The position numbers and the translations under genes were made by a program. 36,691 nt of DNA from contig JAFZZW010000050.1 of assembly GCA_017615615.1 (NCBI GenBank), positions 1-36,691 of the forward strand, read 5' to 3'. The first letter of the stretch is position 1; every line of letters starts with the position of its first letter. The stretch comes from Bacteroidales bacterium. Its GTDB lineage: Bacteria; Bacteroidota; Bacteroidia; Bacteroidales; UBA932. The notes beneath the pieces are model-generated. The model was not told the DNA's origin. It saw only the letters and a program-made list of their open reading frames with translations, and made no database searches. This document shows, in pieces, positions 25,111-36,161 of this stretch.

Positions 25111-28100
25111 TTAGAATTTCAAAGTGATACCACCGGAAATCGTTCTCATAGGAGAGTAGGAAGAGGCATCTGCTCCGCCGTAACCCTGACGAGGGTCGAA
25201 GCCGGTACGCATGGACCAGTAGCCGAGGTTCTCGGCTGCGCAGTAGATCCTGAGCGAGGAGATCTTGACCTTTTCTGTGAGCTTGGCGGGGAATGTGTAA
25301 CCGAAGTTCACATTCTCGATGTTGAGGTAGCTGGCATTGGTGAGCCATCTGTCGGACTGTGCAGCGGCATAGTTGTCGCCGTAGTGGAAACGAGGAATGT
25401 TGGTTTCCTTGTTGTCGGGTGTCCAGGCGTTGTACAGGTCGACGTGGTAGTTGTAGCCGATGTTTGTACCGGTAGCGGAGGCCATGAAGGTCTGGTACTG
25501 GCTGTCGTAACGCATACCGCCGAGCTGGTAGCTGAAGTTGATGGCGAAGTCGAAGCCGTAAAGCTGCAGGCTTGTGCCGAAGCCACCGTACATCGGGGAC
25601 ATACCGTTCTTGCCGTTGAGGAGGTAGTCGGCGTCGGTGTAGGTCGTGGTGGTCTCGAGACCGTCCCAGATCTTCTCGCCGTTCTCATCCTTGAGTTCTT
25701 CGCCGGTTTCGGCGTCTTTCTTCCACTTGATCTTGTACCAGGTAGGGAGACCGGTCTCGGCATCGGGACCGGCATACTGCCTGAGATACCAGCTGTAGAG
25801 GGAAACGCCCTCACCGATGAGGTAGGCGCCGCTCTGGTAACCTTCGACGATGTTGCCGTCGAGATCGCGGGCCTTGAGGGTCTTCTTCTCGGGGTCGAGC
25901 ATGGTGATCTTGTTCTTGTACCAGGTGAAGTTGCCGTTGATGTCCCACTGGACGTTCTTGGTCCTGATGAGGTTGAGGCTGAGGTCGACCTCGACACCGT
26001 GGTTGTTCATGTCACCGACGTTGGCGTAGTAGGAGCTGTATCCGAGTGAAGGAGCGACGGGGAAGGAGAAGAGCATGTCGGTCGTGTTGCGGTTGAAGTA
26101 ATCGACACTTCCGGACAGTCTGTCGAAGAGGGTGAACTCGACACCGGCGTTGAAGTTGGTGTTGGTTTCCCAGGTGATGTCGCGGTTACCCTTGGAGGAG
26201 AACATCGTTGCAACGTTGTCGTTGGAGTTTACGATGTCGAATGTGTTGGTGTAGCGGTAGTTACCGATGTTGTCGTTACCCTGGGAGCCGATGGAGGCCT
26301 TGAACTTGAGTTCGTTGACGAAGGGAACGTTGAACCATTTGTGCTTGCTGATGATCCAGGCGCCGCCCACGGACCAGAAGGTACCCCAGCGGTTCTCGGG
26401 AGCGAAGCGGGAAGATGCATCACGACGGATGGATCCGGACAGGAAGAAGATGTTGTCGTAGTCTGCCTGGGCACGTGCGAAGTAACCTTCGTTGTTGTAC
26501 TCGGCAAGGGATGAACCGGCGTTCTTGCCGTCTACAACGGCGCCGCTGAGTTCCTTGTTGGCCTGGTCGAACATCTTGGACTTGCTACCCCACAGGTTGT
26601 ATGTCTTTGCATTGTAGTACTCGTGACCAATCATGAGGCCGGTGTTTACGAGGTCGGCGAAGGTATGATTGTAATTGAGTATCTGCTGGAGGTTGTAAGT
26701 GATGTAGCGGGAGTGCTCTTTCTCGACGGTACCGCCGGTGGAGTCGAACTGTCCGTAATAAGGATTGTAGACATAGGTGGCACGGGTCTCGTCGAGGTAA
26801 CCTGTTCCGTTGATGGTGAGCTTGAGTCCGGGGAGGATGTCGAAATCGACATATCCGTTTGCACTGCCGGAGTTGCCTTCGCTGTTACGGGTGTTCAGGT
26901 AGCTGTCCATGAGGGCGTTGGAGTCGCCGAGGTAGGTACGGCTGAGGCCTGCGTTGGCCTTGGAACCGTAGTCCATCATCTGGAAGCCGTTGGAGTCGAC
27001 CTTGATGGTGCCGTCTCCGTTGCGGATCCACAAAGGATAGATAGGGGCGAGCTGGGAAGTGAAAGCCCAGATGTTGCCGGTGGAGTTGCTGGATCCGTTG
27101 TTGCCGAGGGAGTTGTAGTTGAAGTGGGCGATACCGATGTTGGCACCGACCTTGAGCCACTTCTTGGCCTGGTAGTCAGCCTTGAGACGTCCGGTCATAC
27201 GGGACATGTCGGAGGCCTTGGTGATACCCTGGTTGTCGAGGTAACCGATGGCGGCGAAGAAGGAACCCTTCTCGGTCGCTGCGGAAACGTTGACGTTGTA
27301 CTCCTGGCGGATACCCTTGCGGTATGCGTAGTCGTCCCAGTTGTCGGGGGTGATGAGGTATTCCTCTCCCTTGTAGGTGATGTGGTTGCCAAGCCTTGCG
27401 TTGGGGTTCAGCTTGCCGTCGGTACCGATGAGGTACTGTCCGTTGGGGACCTTGTAAACGAGGTAGCCCAGACCGCCGCTGGAAGAAGGACCGGTGAGGA
27501 CCTCGTTGGCGTGACGGTATGCCATGGCATCGTCGTCGCCCCTGGTGGTCTTGTAGTAATTGTACAGGGAGCTGTAGTGAGCTTCGTAGTAAGCTGCAGG
27601 ATCCCTGATGGTCTTGTAGTTCTGGAGACCCTTGGTGTTGACACCGACCTTGGCGTCGAGGGTGACGACTGCGTCGCCCCTCTTGGCACGCTTGGTGGTG
27701 ATCATGATGACGCCGTTGGCGCCGCGGGCGCCGTAGAGGGCGTTGGAGGCGGCATCCTTGAGGACGGTCATGGACTCGATGTCGGAAGGGTTGATGTTGT
27801 TGAGGTCTCCGCCGAAAGGAGCTCCGTCAACGATGATGAGAGGATCGTTGCCGGCGCTGATGGAACCGATACCGCGGATGCGGATGGTTGCGGAAGCACC
27901 GGGAGCGCCGTTGGACGAAGTGAGCTGCACACCGGCAACAGCACCTGCAAGGGCGTTGGTGACGGAAGTCACCTGGGACTGCTGAAGCTTCTCGTCACCG
28001 ATCACCTTGGCGGAACCGGTAAAAGCTTCCCTGGTGCTGGTACCGAACGCCACGACGATGGTCTCGTCGAGAAGCTCGGCGTCATTCTTGAGGACGATGT

Positions 28101-28377
28101 CGATCTGGGAGCGTCCGTCAACGGGGACGACCAATCCGACGTAGCCCATGCAGCTGACATCCAGGCTTCCGTTTCCGGGGACGGAAAGCTTGTAAGCACC
28201 GGATGCATCGGTCAGTGTATAGACGGTGCGGGAGCCCTGGAGGACGACGTTTGCGCCCACGATAGGCTCGCCGGCCTCATCCTTGACCGTACCGGACACA
28301 GAGATATTCTGCGCGAGTGCGGAAAAAGATGTCACCATCAATGCCACAGCCGTGAAAAAAAGCTTGATTTTTTTCAT
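25111..28377 (-). CDS. SusC/RagA-family TonB-linked outer-membrane protein
   Basis: 1088 residues from the ATG at 28377 (MKKIKLFFTAVALMVTSFSALAQ, signal peptide). A carboxypeptidase-regulatory-like domain occupies about 25-100 (VSGTVKDEAGEPIVGANVVLQG). A Ton-box-like ETIVVAFGT follows near 110, then the plug (about 115-225) with IRIRGIGSISAGNDPLIIVDGAPFGG and LKDAASNALYGARGANGVIMITTKR. The remaining ~850 residues form the 22-strand barrel ending in ISGGITLKF with terminal Phe. It imports ligand captured by the SusD partner, using TonB energy. The peptidases downstream suggest peptides (as for RagAB) rather than glycans, which is inference. Confidence 0.95.
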   Translation of the reverse strand: MKKIKLFFTAVALMVTSFSALAQNISVSGTVKDEAGEPIVGANVVLQGSRTVYTLTDASGAYKLSVPGNGSLDVSCMGYVGLVVPVDGRSQIDIVLKNDAELLDETIVVAFGTSTREAFTGSAKVIGDEKLQQSQVTSVTNALAGAVAGVQLTSSNGAPGASATIRIRGIGSISAGNDPLIIVDGAPFGGDLNNINPSDIESMTVLKDAASNALYGARGANGVIMITTKRAKRGDAVVTLDAKVGVNTKGLQNYKTIRDPAAYYEAHYSSLYNYYKTTRGDDDAMAYRHANEVLTGPSSSGGLGYLVYKVPNGQYLIGTDGKLNPNARLGNHITYKGEEYLITPDNWDDYAYRKGIRQEYNVNVSAATEKGSFFAAIGYLDNQGITKASDMSRMTGRLKADYQAKKWLKVGANIGIAHFNYNSLGNNGSSNSTGNIWAFTSQLAPIYPLWIRNGDGTIKVDSNGFQMMDYGSKANAGLSRTYLGDSNALMDSYLNTRNSEGNSGSANGYVDFDILPGLKLTINGTGYLDETRATYVYNPYYGQFDSTGGTVEKEHSRYITYNLQQILNYNHTFADLVNTGLMIGHEYYNAKTYNLWGSKSKMFDQANKELSGAVVDGKNAGSSLAEYNNEGYFARAQADYDNIFFLSGSIRRDASSRFAPENRWGTFWSVGGAWIISKHKWFNVPFVNELKFKASIGSQGNDNIGNYRYTNTFDIVNSNDNVATMFSSKGNRDITWETNTNFNAGVEFTLFDRLSGSVDYFNRNTTDMLFSFPVAPSLGYSSYYANVGDMNNHGVEVDLSLNLIRTKNVQWDINGNFTWYKNKITMLDPEKKTLKARDLDGNIVEGYQSGAYLIGEGVSLYSWYLRQYAGPDAETGLPTWYKIKWKKDAETGEELKDENGEKIWDGLETTTTYTDADYLLNGKNGMSPMYGGFGTSLQLYGFDFAINFSYQLGGMRYDSQYQTFMASATGTNIGYNYHVDLYNAWTPDNKETNIPRFHYGDNYAAAQSDRWLTNASYLNIENVNFGYTFPAKLTEKVKISSLRIYCAAENLGYWSMRTGFDPRQGYGGADASSYSPMRTISGGITLKF

Positions 28378-28530
28378 AAGCAAATTTTTTGTTAAACAAT
28401 AATATATACTAACTATACTTTAGCCTTGTGAAATCAATCCGGAGCCTGCAGGGACAGGCATTTTTCGCATAAGGCAAAAATAATGGCGCAAGTTACTGAC
28501 TTTTTTTTTAATAACCAAATATTTTCAGAA

Positions 28531-28555
28531 ACCCTTTCTGGGCTTCCAGAAGGGT
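28531..28555 (-). terminator. probable terminator of the ATP synthase operon
   Basis: Minus-strand stem ACCCTTCTGG / CCAGAAAGGGT with one bulged base and an AAGC loop, followed by TTTCTG. It lies about 125 nt after the atpG stop codon and before the susC-like gene. Confidence 0.5.
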
Positions 28556-28593
28556 GATTCGGTATTTCAACCCAAAAAATCGAAAGCAAAACG

Positions 28594-28628
28594 CATCGAA
28601 ACACTTAAAGAGTGTAAGTAAATCGATG
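28594..28628. other. inverted repeat downstream of atpG
   Basis: CATCGA (28594-28599) pairs with TCGATG (28623-28628), and ACACT (28601-28605) with AGTGT (28611-28615), giving an interrupted stem-loop. It could be part of the atpG 3' end or a regulator site. No T run follows on either strand. Confidence 0.35.
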
Positions 28629-28678
28629 TGTCCTGATTACAATTATTTATTAAAAAAATTAGGAATTCTTTCGGGATG

Positions 28679-29626
28679 CTATGCGCGGACCTCTCCGGCG
28701 ACGAGATCGAGAATCTCGGAGGTGATTTTCTGCTGGCGCCCTTTGTTGTACTCCAGGGTGAGTTCGGCAAGCAGGTTCTCGGCGTTGTCGGTGGCGGTCT
28801 GCATGGCTATCATGCGGGCGGCATGCTCCGCCGCCACGGAATCCAGCAGGGCGGCGTAGAGCCTCAGGTCCAGGACCTGCGGCAGCAGGGACGCGAGAAG
28901 CTCCCCACGGGACGGCTCGAAGATATAATCGGGCGTCAAAGCCAAGTTACTGACCGTCAAAGACTTACCCGCAGTGCCTGCAGCTTTTTCACCGCAGGCA
29001 TTTACCTCAAACCCCTGATTATCAGCCTGTTGGGTTTGACGCTGTTCGAGGTATCTCTCCGTCACGACCTGCTGGCGCCCTGCGCTGACGAAGTGATTGT
29101 ACACCAGGGTGGCGCCTGAGATGCGGCCATCCTGGTAAAGCGCCCTCAGTTCCGCCGAGATGGCAGCGACGGCGTCAAAATCCGGCTTGCCTATGAGCGG
29201 GGAGAAGTCGCGGACTACGGGAACTCCGGCCCTGGAGAGGGCCTGGGCCATCTTGCGGCCGAACGCCCATGCCTCAACCGGCCCGGGGCAGGCACGGGCA
29301 GCCTGCAGTGCCGCCTTGATGGCGTTGGCGTTGAATGCGCCGCACATGGAGGCGTTGCCGGCGAATGCCAGGAGGATGTGAGGGGCGGGGCCGGGGCCGG
29401 GGGATTCCTCCACTCCGCTGCGCTCCGGTCGGAATGACAAAGCATCGGACCCGCCCTGAACCTGGGAAAGTATCTTGCCGAGCGCCTCCGAGTAGGGCCG
29501 CAGCGCCTCGATGGTGCGCTGGGCCCGGAGCAGCTTGGATGAAGCGACGAGCTTCATGGCCGAAGTGATCTTCAGCGTGCTGCGTACGGAGGCAATGCGG
29601 TCTTTTACTTCCCTAAGTGATGACAT
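28679..29626 (-). CDS. atpG: F1 ATP synthase gamma subunit with a short repeat insert
   Basis: 315 residues, the rotating shaft of F1. The N-terminal helix ([33 protein letters not shown]) and the C-terminal helix ([34 protein letters not shown] region, given in part) are typical. The central domain has [19 protein letters not shown], the counterpart of the usual DRGLCGAFN. Residues about 63-77 ([15 protein letters not shown]) are absent from the family and encoded by a half copy of the tsaB/atpB repeat. It overlaps atpA by 22 nt and is the last gene of the operon. Confidence 0.95.
   Translation of the reverse strand: MSSLREVKDRIASVRSTLKITSAMKLVASSKLLRAQRTIEALRPYSEALGKILSQVQGGSDALSFRPERSGVEESPGPGPAPHILLAFAGNASMCGAFNANAIKAALQAARACPGPVEAWAFGRKMAQALSRAGVPVVRDFSPLIGKPDFDAVAAISAELRALYQDGRISGATLVYNHFVSAGRQQVVTERYLEQRQTQQADNQGFEVNACGEKAAGTAGKSLTVSNLALTPDYIFEPSRGELLASLLPQVLDLRLYAALLDSVAAEHAARMIAMQTATDNAENLLAELTLEYNKGRQQKITSEILDLVAGEVRA
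29396..29440 (-). repeat. half-element repeat inside atpG
   Basis: The coding strand contains tgtcattccgaccggagcg followed by cagcggagtggaggaatccc, which resembles one end of the palindromic elements in tsaB, atpB and dnaX. It is in frame and sits in the loop between the N-terminal helix and the central domain. Confidence 0.7.
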
Positions 29627-31191
29627 ATGTCGGCGGCGGTCTTGCTGATGGTCTTTTCCGCGGCCTCGGACACGACTCCGGCCGCGAGTTCATCCAGCAC
29701 GTCCTGATGGGACGCGCGCATCTTGTCCAGGAACATCTTCTGGAAAGCCTGCACGTCTTCTACTGCAATGCTGCTCATGAGCGCGTGGGTGCCGCAGTAC
29801 AGCACCGCCACCTGTTCCCCGACAGGCATGGGAGAATATTGAGGCTGGATGAGCAGCTGGTTGTTCTTGCGGCCCTTGTCGAGCGCCATTTCGGTCACCT
29901 TGTCCAGGTCGGAGGAGAATTTGGAGAAGGATTCCAGCTCTCCGAACTGCGCCTGGTCTATCTTGAGCGTACCGGCGACCTTCTTCATGCTCTTTATCTG
30001 GGCGTCGCCGCCCACACGGGACACGCTTATGCCCACGTTTACAGCAGGGCGGAATCCGGCGTTGAACAGGGAGCTTTCCAGGTAAATCTGACCGTCGGTG
30101 ATTGAAATGACGTTGGTGGGAATGTATGCCGAAACGTCTCCCGACTGTGTCTCGATGATGGGAAGCGCCGTAAGGGAGCCGCCGGCTCGCACGCGGCCGC
30201 GCAGGGCCTCGGGCAGATCGTTCATCTTTTCCGCCACCTCCTGCTGGGAGATTATCTTGGCGGCGCGCTCCAGCAGGCGGGAGTGCAGATAGAAGACGTC
30301 GCCGGGATAAGCCTCGCGGCCCGAAGGACGGCGAAGGATCAGCGAAACCTCACGGTACGCGACCGCCTGCTTGCTCAGATCGTCGTAAACAACGAGCGCA
30401 TGGCGGCCCGTGTCGCGGAAGTACTCCCCTATCGCCGCTCCGGCGAACGGGGCGTAGTACTGCAGTGCAGCAGGGTCGGCTGCGGTAGCGGCGACGACAA
30501 TGGTATAGTCCATCGCGCCCTTTTCGCGAAGGGTCTGGACCAGGGAGGCGACGGTGGAGCCCTTCTGGCCGATAGCCACATAGATGCAATACACCGGATC
30601 TCCGGCAAGATATGCACTGCGCTGATTGATGATGGTGTCGATGGCGATGGCGGTCTTGCCGGTCTGGCGGTCGCCGATGATGAGTTCCCTTTGCCCGCGG
30701 CCGATGGGAATCATGGAATCGATCGCCTTGAGGCCGGTCTGCAGCGGCTCGTGCACAGGCTCGCGGAAGATCACTCCGGGGGCCTTGCGCTCCAGCGGCA
30801 TGCGGACGAGGTCCCCGCGTACGGGGCCGAGGCCGTCCAGCGGAGTGCCGATGGGATCGACCACGCGTCCCACAAGGGCGTCTCCGACCTCGATGCCGGC
30901 GATGCGGCCCAGCCTGCGGACCCTCATTTCTTCCTTCACGAGGTCCGTCTTGCCAAGGAGCACCGCGCCGACGTTGTCTTCCTCGAGATTCATCACGACC
31001 GCCTTGACACCGCTGTCGAACTCCAGCAGTTCGCCGGCCTCGGCCCCGGTAAGGCCGTAAATACGGGCTACGCCGTCGCTTACGGTCAGCACGCGGCCAA
31101 CTTCTTCGTATTTGAGTGAAGTGTCGACTCCGCGCAGCTGTTCCAGCAGCACGTCGGAAATCTCGCTTGCTTTGATGTTGTTCTGACTCAT
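29605..31191 (-). CDS. atpA: F1 ATP synthase alpha subunit
   Basis: 528 residues, the non-catalytic nucleotide-binding subunit of F1. The P-loop [18 protein letters not shown] is near residue 170, and ERAAKIISQ and the [15 protein letters not shown] motif follow. The start codon overlaps the atpH stop by 1 nt (TGATG), and the 3' end overlaps atpG. Confidence 0.98.
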   Translation of the reverse strand: MSQNNIKASEISDVLLEQLRGVDTSLKYEEVGRVLTVSDGVARIYGLTGAEAGELLEFDSGVKAVVMNLEEDNVGAVLLGKTDLVKEEMRVRRLGRIAGIEVGDALVGRVVDPIGTPLDGLGPVRGDLVRMPLERKAPGVIFREPVHEPLQTGLKAIDSMIPIGRGQRELIIGDRQTGKTAIAIDTIINQRSAYLAGDPVYCIYVAIGQKGSTVASLVQTLREKGAMDYTIVVAATAADPAALQYYAPFAGAAIGEYFRDTGRHALVVYDDLSKQAVAYREVSLILRRPSGREAYPGDVFYLHSRLLERAAKIISQQEVAEKMNDLPEALRGRVRAGGSLTALPIIETQSGDVSAYIPTNVISITDGQIYLESSLFNAGFRPAVNVGISVSRVGGDAQIKSMKKVAGTLKIDQAQFGELESFSKFSSDLDKVTEMALDKGRKNNQLLIQPQYSPMPVGEQVAVLYCGTHALMSSIAVEDVQAFQKMFLDKMRASHQDVLDELAAGVVSEAAEKTISKTAADICHHLGK

Positions 31192-31667
31192 CAGACTATA
31201 CGGTTTGTTTTTTCAATGAAGTCGCGCCGCAGCACCTGCAGCTGGCGGCGGACGGTGGCGTCCAGCATTTTTCCGTCTACCTCTACCCTGTAACCGCCTA
31301 TCAGCTCCGGGTCGACTTCGCTTTCCATCATTATGCGGCAGCCGAGCCGCTGCTCCAGGCCCTTGCGCACCCGTTCCTCAAGCTCCGGCGAAGGGACCGC
31401 CGTGGTGAGGATGACATGGCGAAGGCCGGCCGATTCGCAGTACAGGTCCACGAAGGTGCGGAAAATCCTCCGAAGGTACCCCTGCCTCCCCTTCTGAACC
31501 AGAAGCCCGACAAACCGGGACAGGTCCGGCTCGAGGGGCGACGGCAGCGAGCCGGCGTCGCGGAGCATCGCCCTCACCTGGGCGCACACCTGCTCACCGC
31601 GCCCCGACTCCTGGGTGAGGCGCAGCAGCGCTGTGGCGTAGCGTTTGGTGACGGCTCCTGTATTCAT
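31191..31667 (-). CDS. atpH: F1 ATP synthase delta subunit
   Basis: 158 residues, the stator subunit joining F1 to subunit b. It begins [24 protein letters not shown], typical of delta, and ends with the family's [25 protein letters not shown]. The N-terminal six-helix domain and the short C-terminal beta part are both present. It lies between atpF and atpA with 2-nt spacing or overlap. Confidence 0.93.
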   Translation of the reverse strand: MNTGAVTKRYATALLRLTQESGRGEQVCAQVRAMLRDAGSLPSPLEPDLSRFVGLLVQKGRQGYLRRIFRTFVDLYCESAGLRHVILTTAVPSPELEERVRKGLEQRLGCRIMMESEVDPELIGGYRVEVDGKMLDATVRRQLQVLRRDFIEKTNRIV

Positions 31668-31669
31668 GG

Positions 31670-32173
31670 TCAGTTGAGGGGCGCGGAAGACGCTTCGTCG
31701 GCAAGACGGTCAAGAAGGGCGAGCTGCTCGGCGTCGGTCCGGAGCTCCTTGCGCAGGATCTTTTCGGCGACCGCCACGGACAGGGTGGACACCTCGGAAC
31801 GGAGTTCGCTAAGCGCTGCCTCCTTTTCCGCGGTAATCTCTTCGCGCGTCTTGGCAAGGATCTTGGCGGCCTCGGCGCCGGCTTCCTCCCTGGCATGGGA
31901 GATTATCTCCTCGCGGGTGCGGGAGGCCTCGGCAAGCATCTTGCCCTGCTCGGCGCGTGTCTGGTCGAGGATCTTCTGCTGCTCGGAAGCGAACGACTCC
32001 AGCTCGAGGCGGGCCTTTTCTGCGGCTGCCAGCGAGTCCCGGATGTGGTCGGAGCGTTTTTCCACCATACGGGTGATGACGGGAAAGCCCCATTTGGCGA
32101 GGATGAAGAACACCGCGCCGAAAATGACGACCATCCAGAACAGAAGTCCGATATCCGGGGTAATTAGCGACAT
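31670..32173 (-). CDS. atpF: Fo ATP synthase subunit b
   Basis: 167 residues: one N-terminal membrane helix (LLFWMVVIFGAVFFILAKWGFPVITRMVEKRSDHI region) followed by a long charged coiled coil rich in Ala, Glu and Lys. This is the peripheral stalk. It lies between atpE (3 nt upstream) and atpH. Confidence 0.95.
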   Translation of the reverse strand: MSLITPDIGLLFWMVVIFGAVFFILAKWGFPVITRMVEKRSDHIRDSLAAAEKARLELESFASEQQKILDQTRAEQGKMLAEASRTREEIISHAREEAGAEAAKILAKTREEITAEKEAALSELRSEVSTLSVAVAEKILRKELRTDAEQLALLDRLADEASSAPLN

Positions 32174-32176
32174 GGG

Positions 32177-32422
32177 CTACTTGAGAAGGACTGCGAGCAG
32201 ACAGACGATGACGGCGAAGAGGCAGACGCCTTCGATGAGTGCGCCGATGATGATCGCGGTGGTACGAAGACCGCCGGAAATCTCGGGCTGGCGCGCGCTG
32301 GCCTCCATGGTGGACTGGGCAAGCCTGCCGATACCGATTGCAGCGCCGATTGCAACTATTCCGGCGCCGATTGCGCCGCCTACCTTGGCGAGAACGGCCG
32401 CTTGAAGAAGTGTTCCTAACAT
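32177..32422 (-). CDS. atpE: Fo ATP synthase subunit c
   Basis: 81 residues, two membrane helices joined by a polar loop (ARQPEISGG). The first helix is glycine-rich (GGAIGAGIVAIGAAIGIG). The ion-binding carboxylate is Glu64 in IIGALIEGVCLF. The residue after it is Gly, not the Ser/Thr of sodium-binding rings, so protons are the likely coupling ion. Confidence 0.96.
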   Translation of the reverse strand: MLGTLLQAAVLAKVGGAIGAGIVAIGAAIGIGRLAQSTMEASARQPEISGGLRTTAIIIGALIEGVCLFAVIVCLLAVLLK

Positions 32423-32434
32423 AATATCAAAGGT

Positions 32435-33588
32435 TTAATGAGTTTCCGGTTGTTGGTGCGCCAGGCCGATGAAGACCGACGACAGCATGGTGAAAACATA
32501 GGCCTGGATGAACGCGACAAGCAGTTCCAGGCAATCCAGGAATATGCCGAACAGCACCGCCACGAAGCTCAGGGAGCCGTTGAGCACGGGGCCCATCTTA
32601 GCCGTAAGGAAAACGAGCGCTATGGTGCTGAGAAGCATTATGTGGCCGGCCAGCATGTTGGCGAAGAGCCTTATCATCAGCGAGAAAGGCTTGGTGAACA
32701 TGCCCACTATCTCTATTATGGGCATGATGGGGATGGCCTTCAGGAATATGGGGACGTCCGGCCAGAGGATTTCTTTCCAGTAATGCTTGTTACCGAACAG
32801 GTTGACCATGGCGAAGGTAAACAGCGCCAGGGTAAGCGTGACGGCTATATTGCCGGTGATGTTGGCACCGCCGGGAAAGAACGGGACGATGCCCATGAGG
32901 TTGTTTATAAGGATGAAGAAGAACGCCGTAAGGAGGTACGGGGAGTACTTGCGGTACTCGGGGCCGACGGCATCCTTGATCACATCCTGCTCGACCATGA
33001 CGATAAGCGGTTCCATCAAGCCGGCGAGCCCTGTGGGAGCCTCCTTGAGGGCGTCGTGCCTGCGGTACCAGCGGGCGCACAGCAGCACGAGGACTACAAG
33101 CAGCAGGCTGTCGATCATCAGTCCCAGGACATTCTTGGTGATGGATATGTCCAGAGGTCGGGTACCGTCGGAAGCACGGACTATCTTGCCTTCATGAGAC
33201 TCGCCCTTCGCGGCGATGCGCAGGCCGGCGTATTCGGCACCATGAGCCAGACGCTCGCTGCTGAACACCTTGAGGCCCCCGTCCAGGACTATGCAGGGCA
33301 GCGGTATCGCCGCTTCCCTGCCCTTGAACGTCAGGATATGCCACTCGTATGCGTCGGAAATATGGCCGAAGAGGTATTCCTCCATGTCCAGCGTTTCCTC
33401 TTCTTCGGGGGATTTCTCGACTTCGGCCTGACGGCCTTCGCTCGAAATGACAGGGGAAGGAGCCTCCCTTTCCACTGTCATCTCGACCGGAGATGGGTCT
33501 TCCACTGTCATCTCGACCGGAGCGAAGCGGAGCGGAGAGATCTCCCCGCCCCAAGAGACGCCCCCGCACAGCAGGAGGACGGCTGCGG

Positions 33589-33610
<22 letters not shown>
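32435..33610 (-). CDS. atpB: Fo ATP synthase subunit a with signal peptide and in-frame repeat insert
   Basis: 391 residues from the ATG at 33610, which opens a signal peptide-like MRTAGIIAAAVLLLCGG; the upstream open frame overlaps atpC and is not conserved. Residues about 21-69 (GGEISPLRFAPVEMTVED ... [15 protein letters not shown]) are repeat-encoded. The rest is the subunit a core with the half-channels: PYLLTAFFFILINNLMG, FKDV-like segments, and the essential arginine in FSLMIRLFANMLAGH. A periplasmic N-terminal domain before the core is usual in Bacteroidota. It overlaps atpC by 22 nt. Confidence 0.94.
33404..33550 (-). repeat. palindromic repeat insert inside atpB
   Basis: On the coding strand the left end (agatctctccgctccgcttc, from about 33545) and the right end (gtcatttcgagcgaaggc... 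to 33407) are approximate reverse complements. A 30-bp piece ending in ggtcgagatgacagtgga is partly duplicated between them. The right end differs from the dnaX copy at about 4 of 44 bases. It extends the periplasmic N-terminus by about 49 residues. Confidence 0.8.
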
Positions 33611-35372
<1,762 letters not shown>

Positions 35373-36161
35373 CTATTGTTGGTTGGAGGCCGCTTTGCGG
35401 GCTTCGTATTCCTGCTGGGCGCGGATCACGGAAACGGAACGCTTGAGGATGAATCCGCTGCCGAGGTATTTGGTGCGTACGTCCTCGTCGGCGGCGAGGG
35501 ATTCGGGAGTACCCTGCTGGAGGATCGTGCCTTCGTACAGGAGGTAGGCGCGGTCCGTGATGGCGAGGGTCTCGCCGACGTTGTGGTCCGTGATGATGAC
35601 GCCGATGTTGCGGTATTTGAGCTTGGCGATAATGTACTGGATGTCTTCCACCGCGATGGGGTCGACTCCGGCGAAAGGCTCGTCAAGCAGGATGAACTTG
35701 GGGTCGATGGCAAGGGCGCGCGCTATCTCGCAGCGGCGGCGTTCGCCTCCGGAGAGCTGTATTCCGAGGGACTTGCGGACCTTGGAGAGGTTGAATTCGT
35801 CTATGAGGTCCTCCAGGCGCTTCTCGCGTTCCGCCCTGGGGATGCCCTTGATCTCCATAACGCTCATTATATTGTCCTCGACGCTCATCTTGCGGAATAC
35901 GGAGGCGTCCTGAGGCAGATAGCCGATGCCCTTCTGGGCACGTTTGTACATGGGGAGGCTGGTGATTTCCTCGTCGTCCAGGAACACCTTGCCCTCGTTG
36001 GGGACTATCTGGCCGGTTATCATGTAGAAGCTGGTGGTCTTGCCGGCTCCGTTGGGGCCGAGGAAGCCGACTATCTCGCCTTGTTCGACCTCCATCGAAA
36101 CCCCCTTCACAACCGTGCGGAGGCCATATTTCTTCACCAGGTTTTCGCAGTGGAGCTTCAT
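35373..36161 (-). CDS. lptB: LPS export ABC transporter ATP-binding protein
   Basis: 262 residues from the ATG at 36161 ([22 protein letters not shown]); the frame is open upstream, but that part lies inside dnaX in another frame. Walker A is GPNGAGKTT (36-44), the signature is LSGGERRR, Walker B is [12 protein letters not shown] and the H-loop is ITDHN. LptB drives the LptFGC complex that extracts lipopolysaccharide from the inner membrane. Its start overlaps the stop codon of dnaX as ATGA (36158-36161). The C-terminus is about 20 residues longer than E. coli LptB and rich in charged residues. Confidence 0.95.
   Translation of the reverse strand: MKLHCENLVKKYGLRTVVKGVSMEVEQGEIVGFLGPNGAGKTTSFYMITGQIVPNEGKVFLDDEEITSLPMYKRAQKGIGYLPQDASVFRKMSVEDNIMSVMEIKGIPRAEREKRLEDLIDEFNLSKVRKSLGIQLSGGERRRCEIARALAIDPKFILLDEPFAGVDPIAVEDIQYIIAKLKYRNIGVIITDHNVGETLAITDRAYLLYEGTILQQGTPESLAADEDVRTKYLGSGFILKRSVSVIRAQQEYEARKAASNQQ

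Larger units (their letters stand above)
28378..28678. other. 301-bp intergenic region between atpG and the susC-like gene
   Basis: AT-rich compared with its neighbours. It holds a probable terminator of the atp operon (28531-28555), a second inverted repeat (28594-28628), an A/T tract and the likely susC promoter. A perfect TATTTTTG element lies on the minus strand around 28479-28486, but no good -33 motif accompanies it. A weaker TTG-17-TATAGTTA pair lies nearer the gene. No coding region or RNA gene is recognisable. Confidence 0.5.

Noticed and set aside
26623..28395. Long plus-strand open frame opposite the susC-like gene
   Set aside because: Val/Gly/Asp-rich shadow frame with no recognisable motif.
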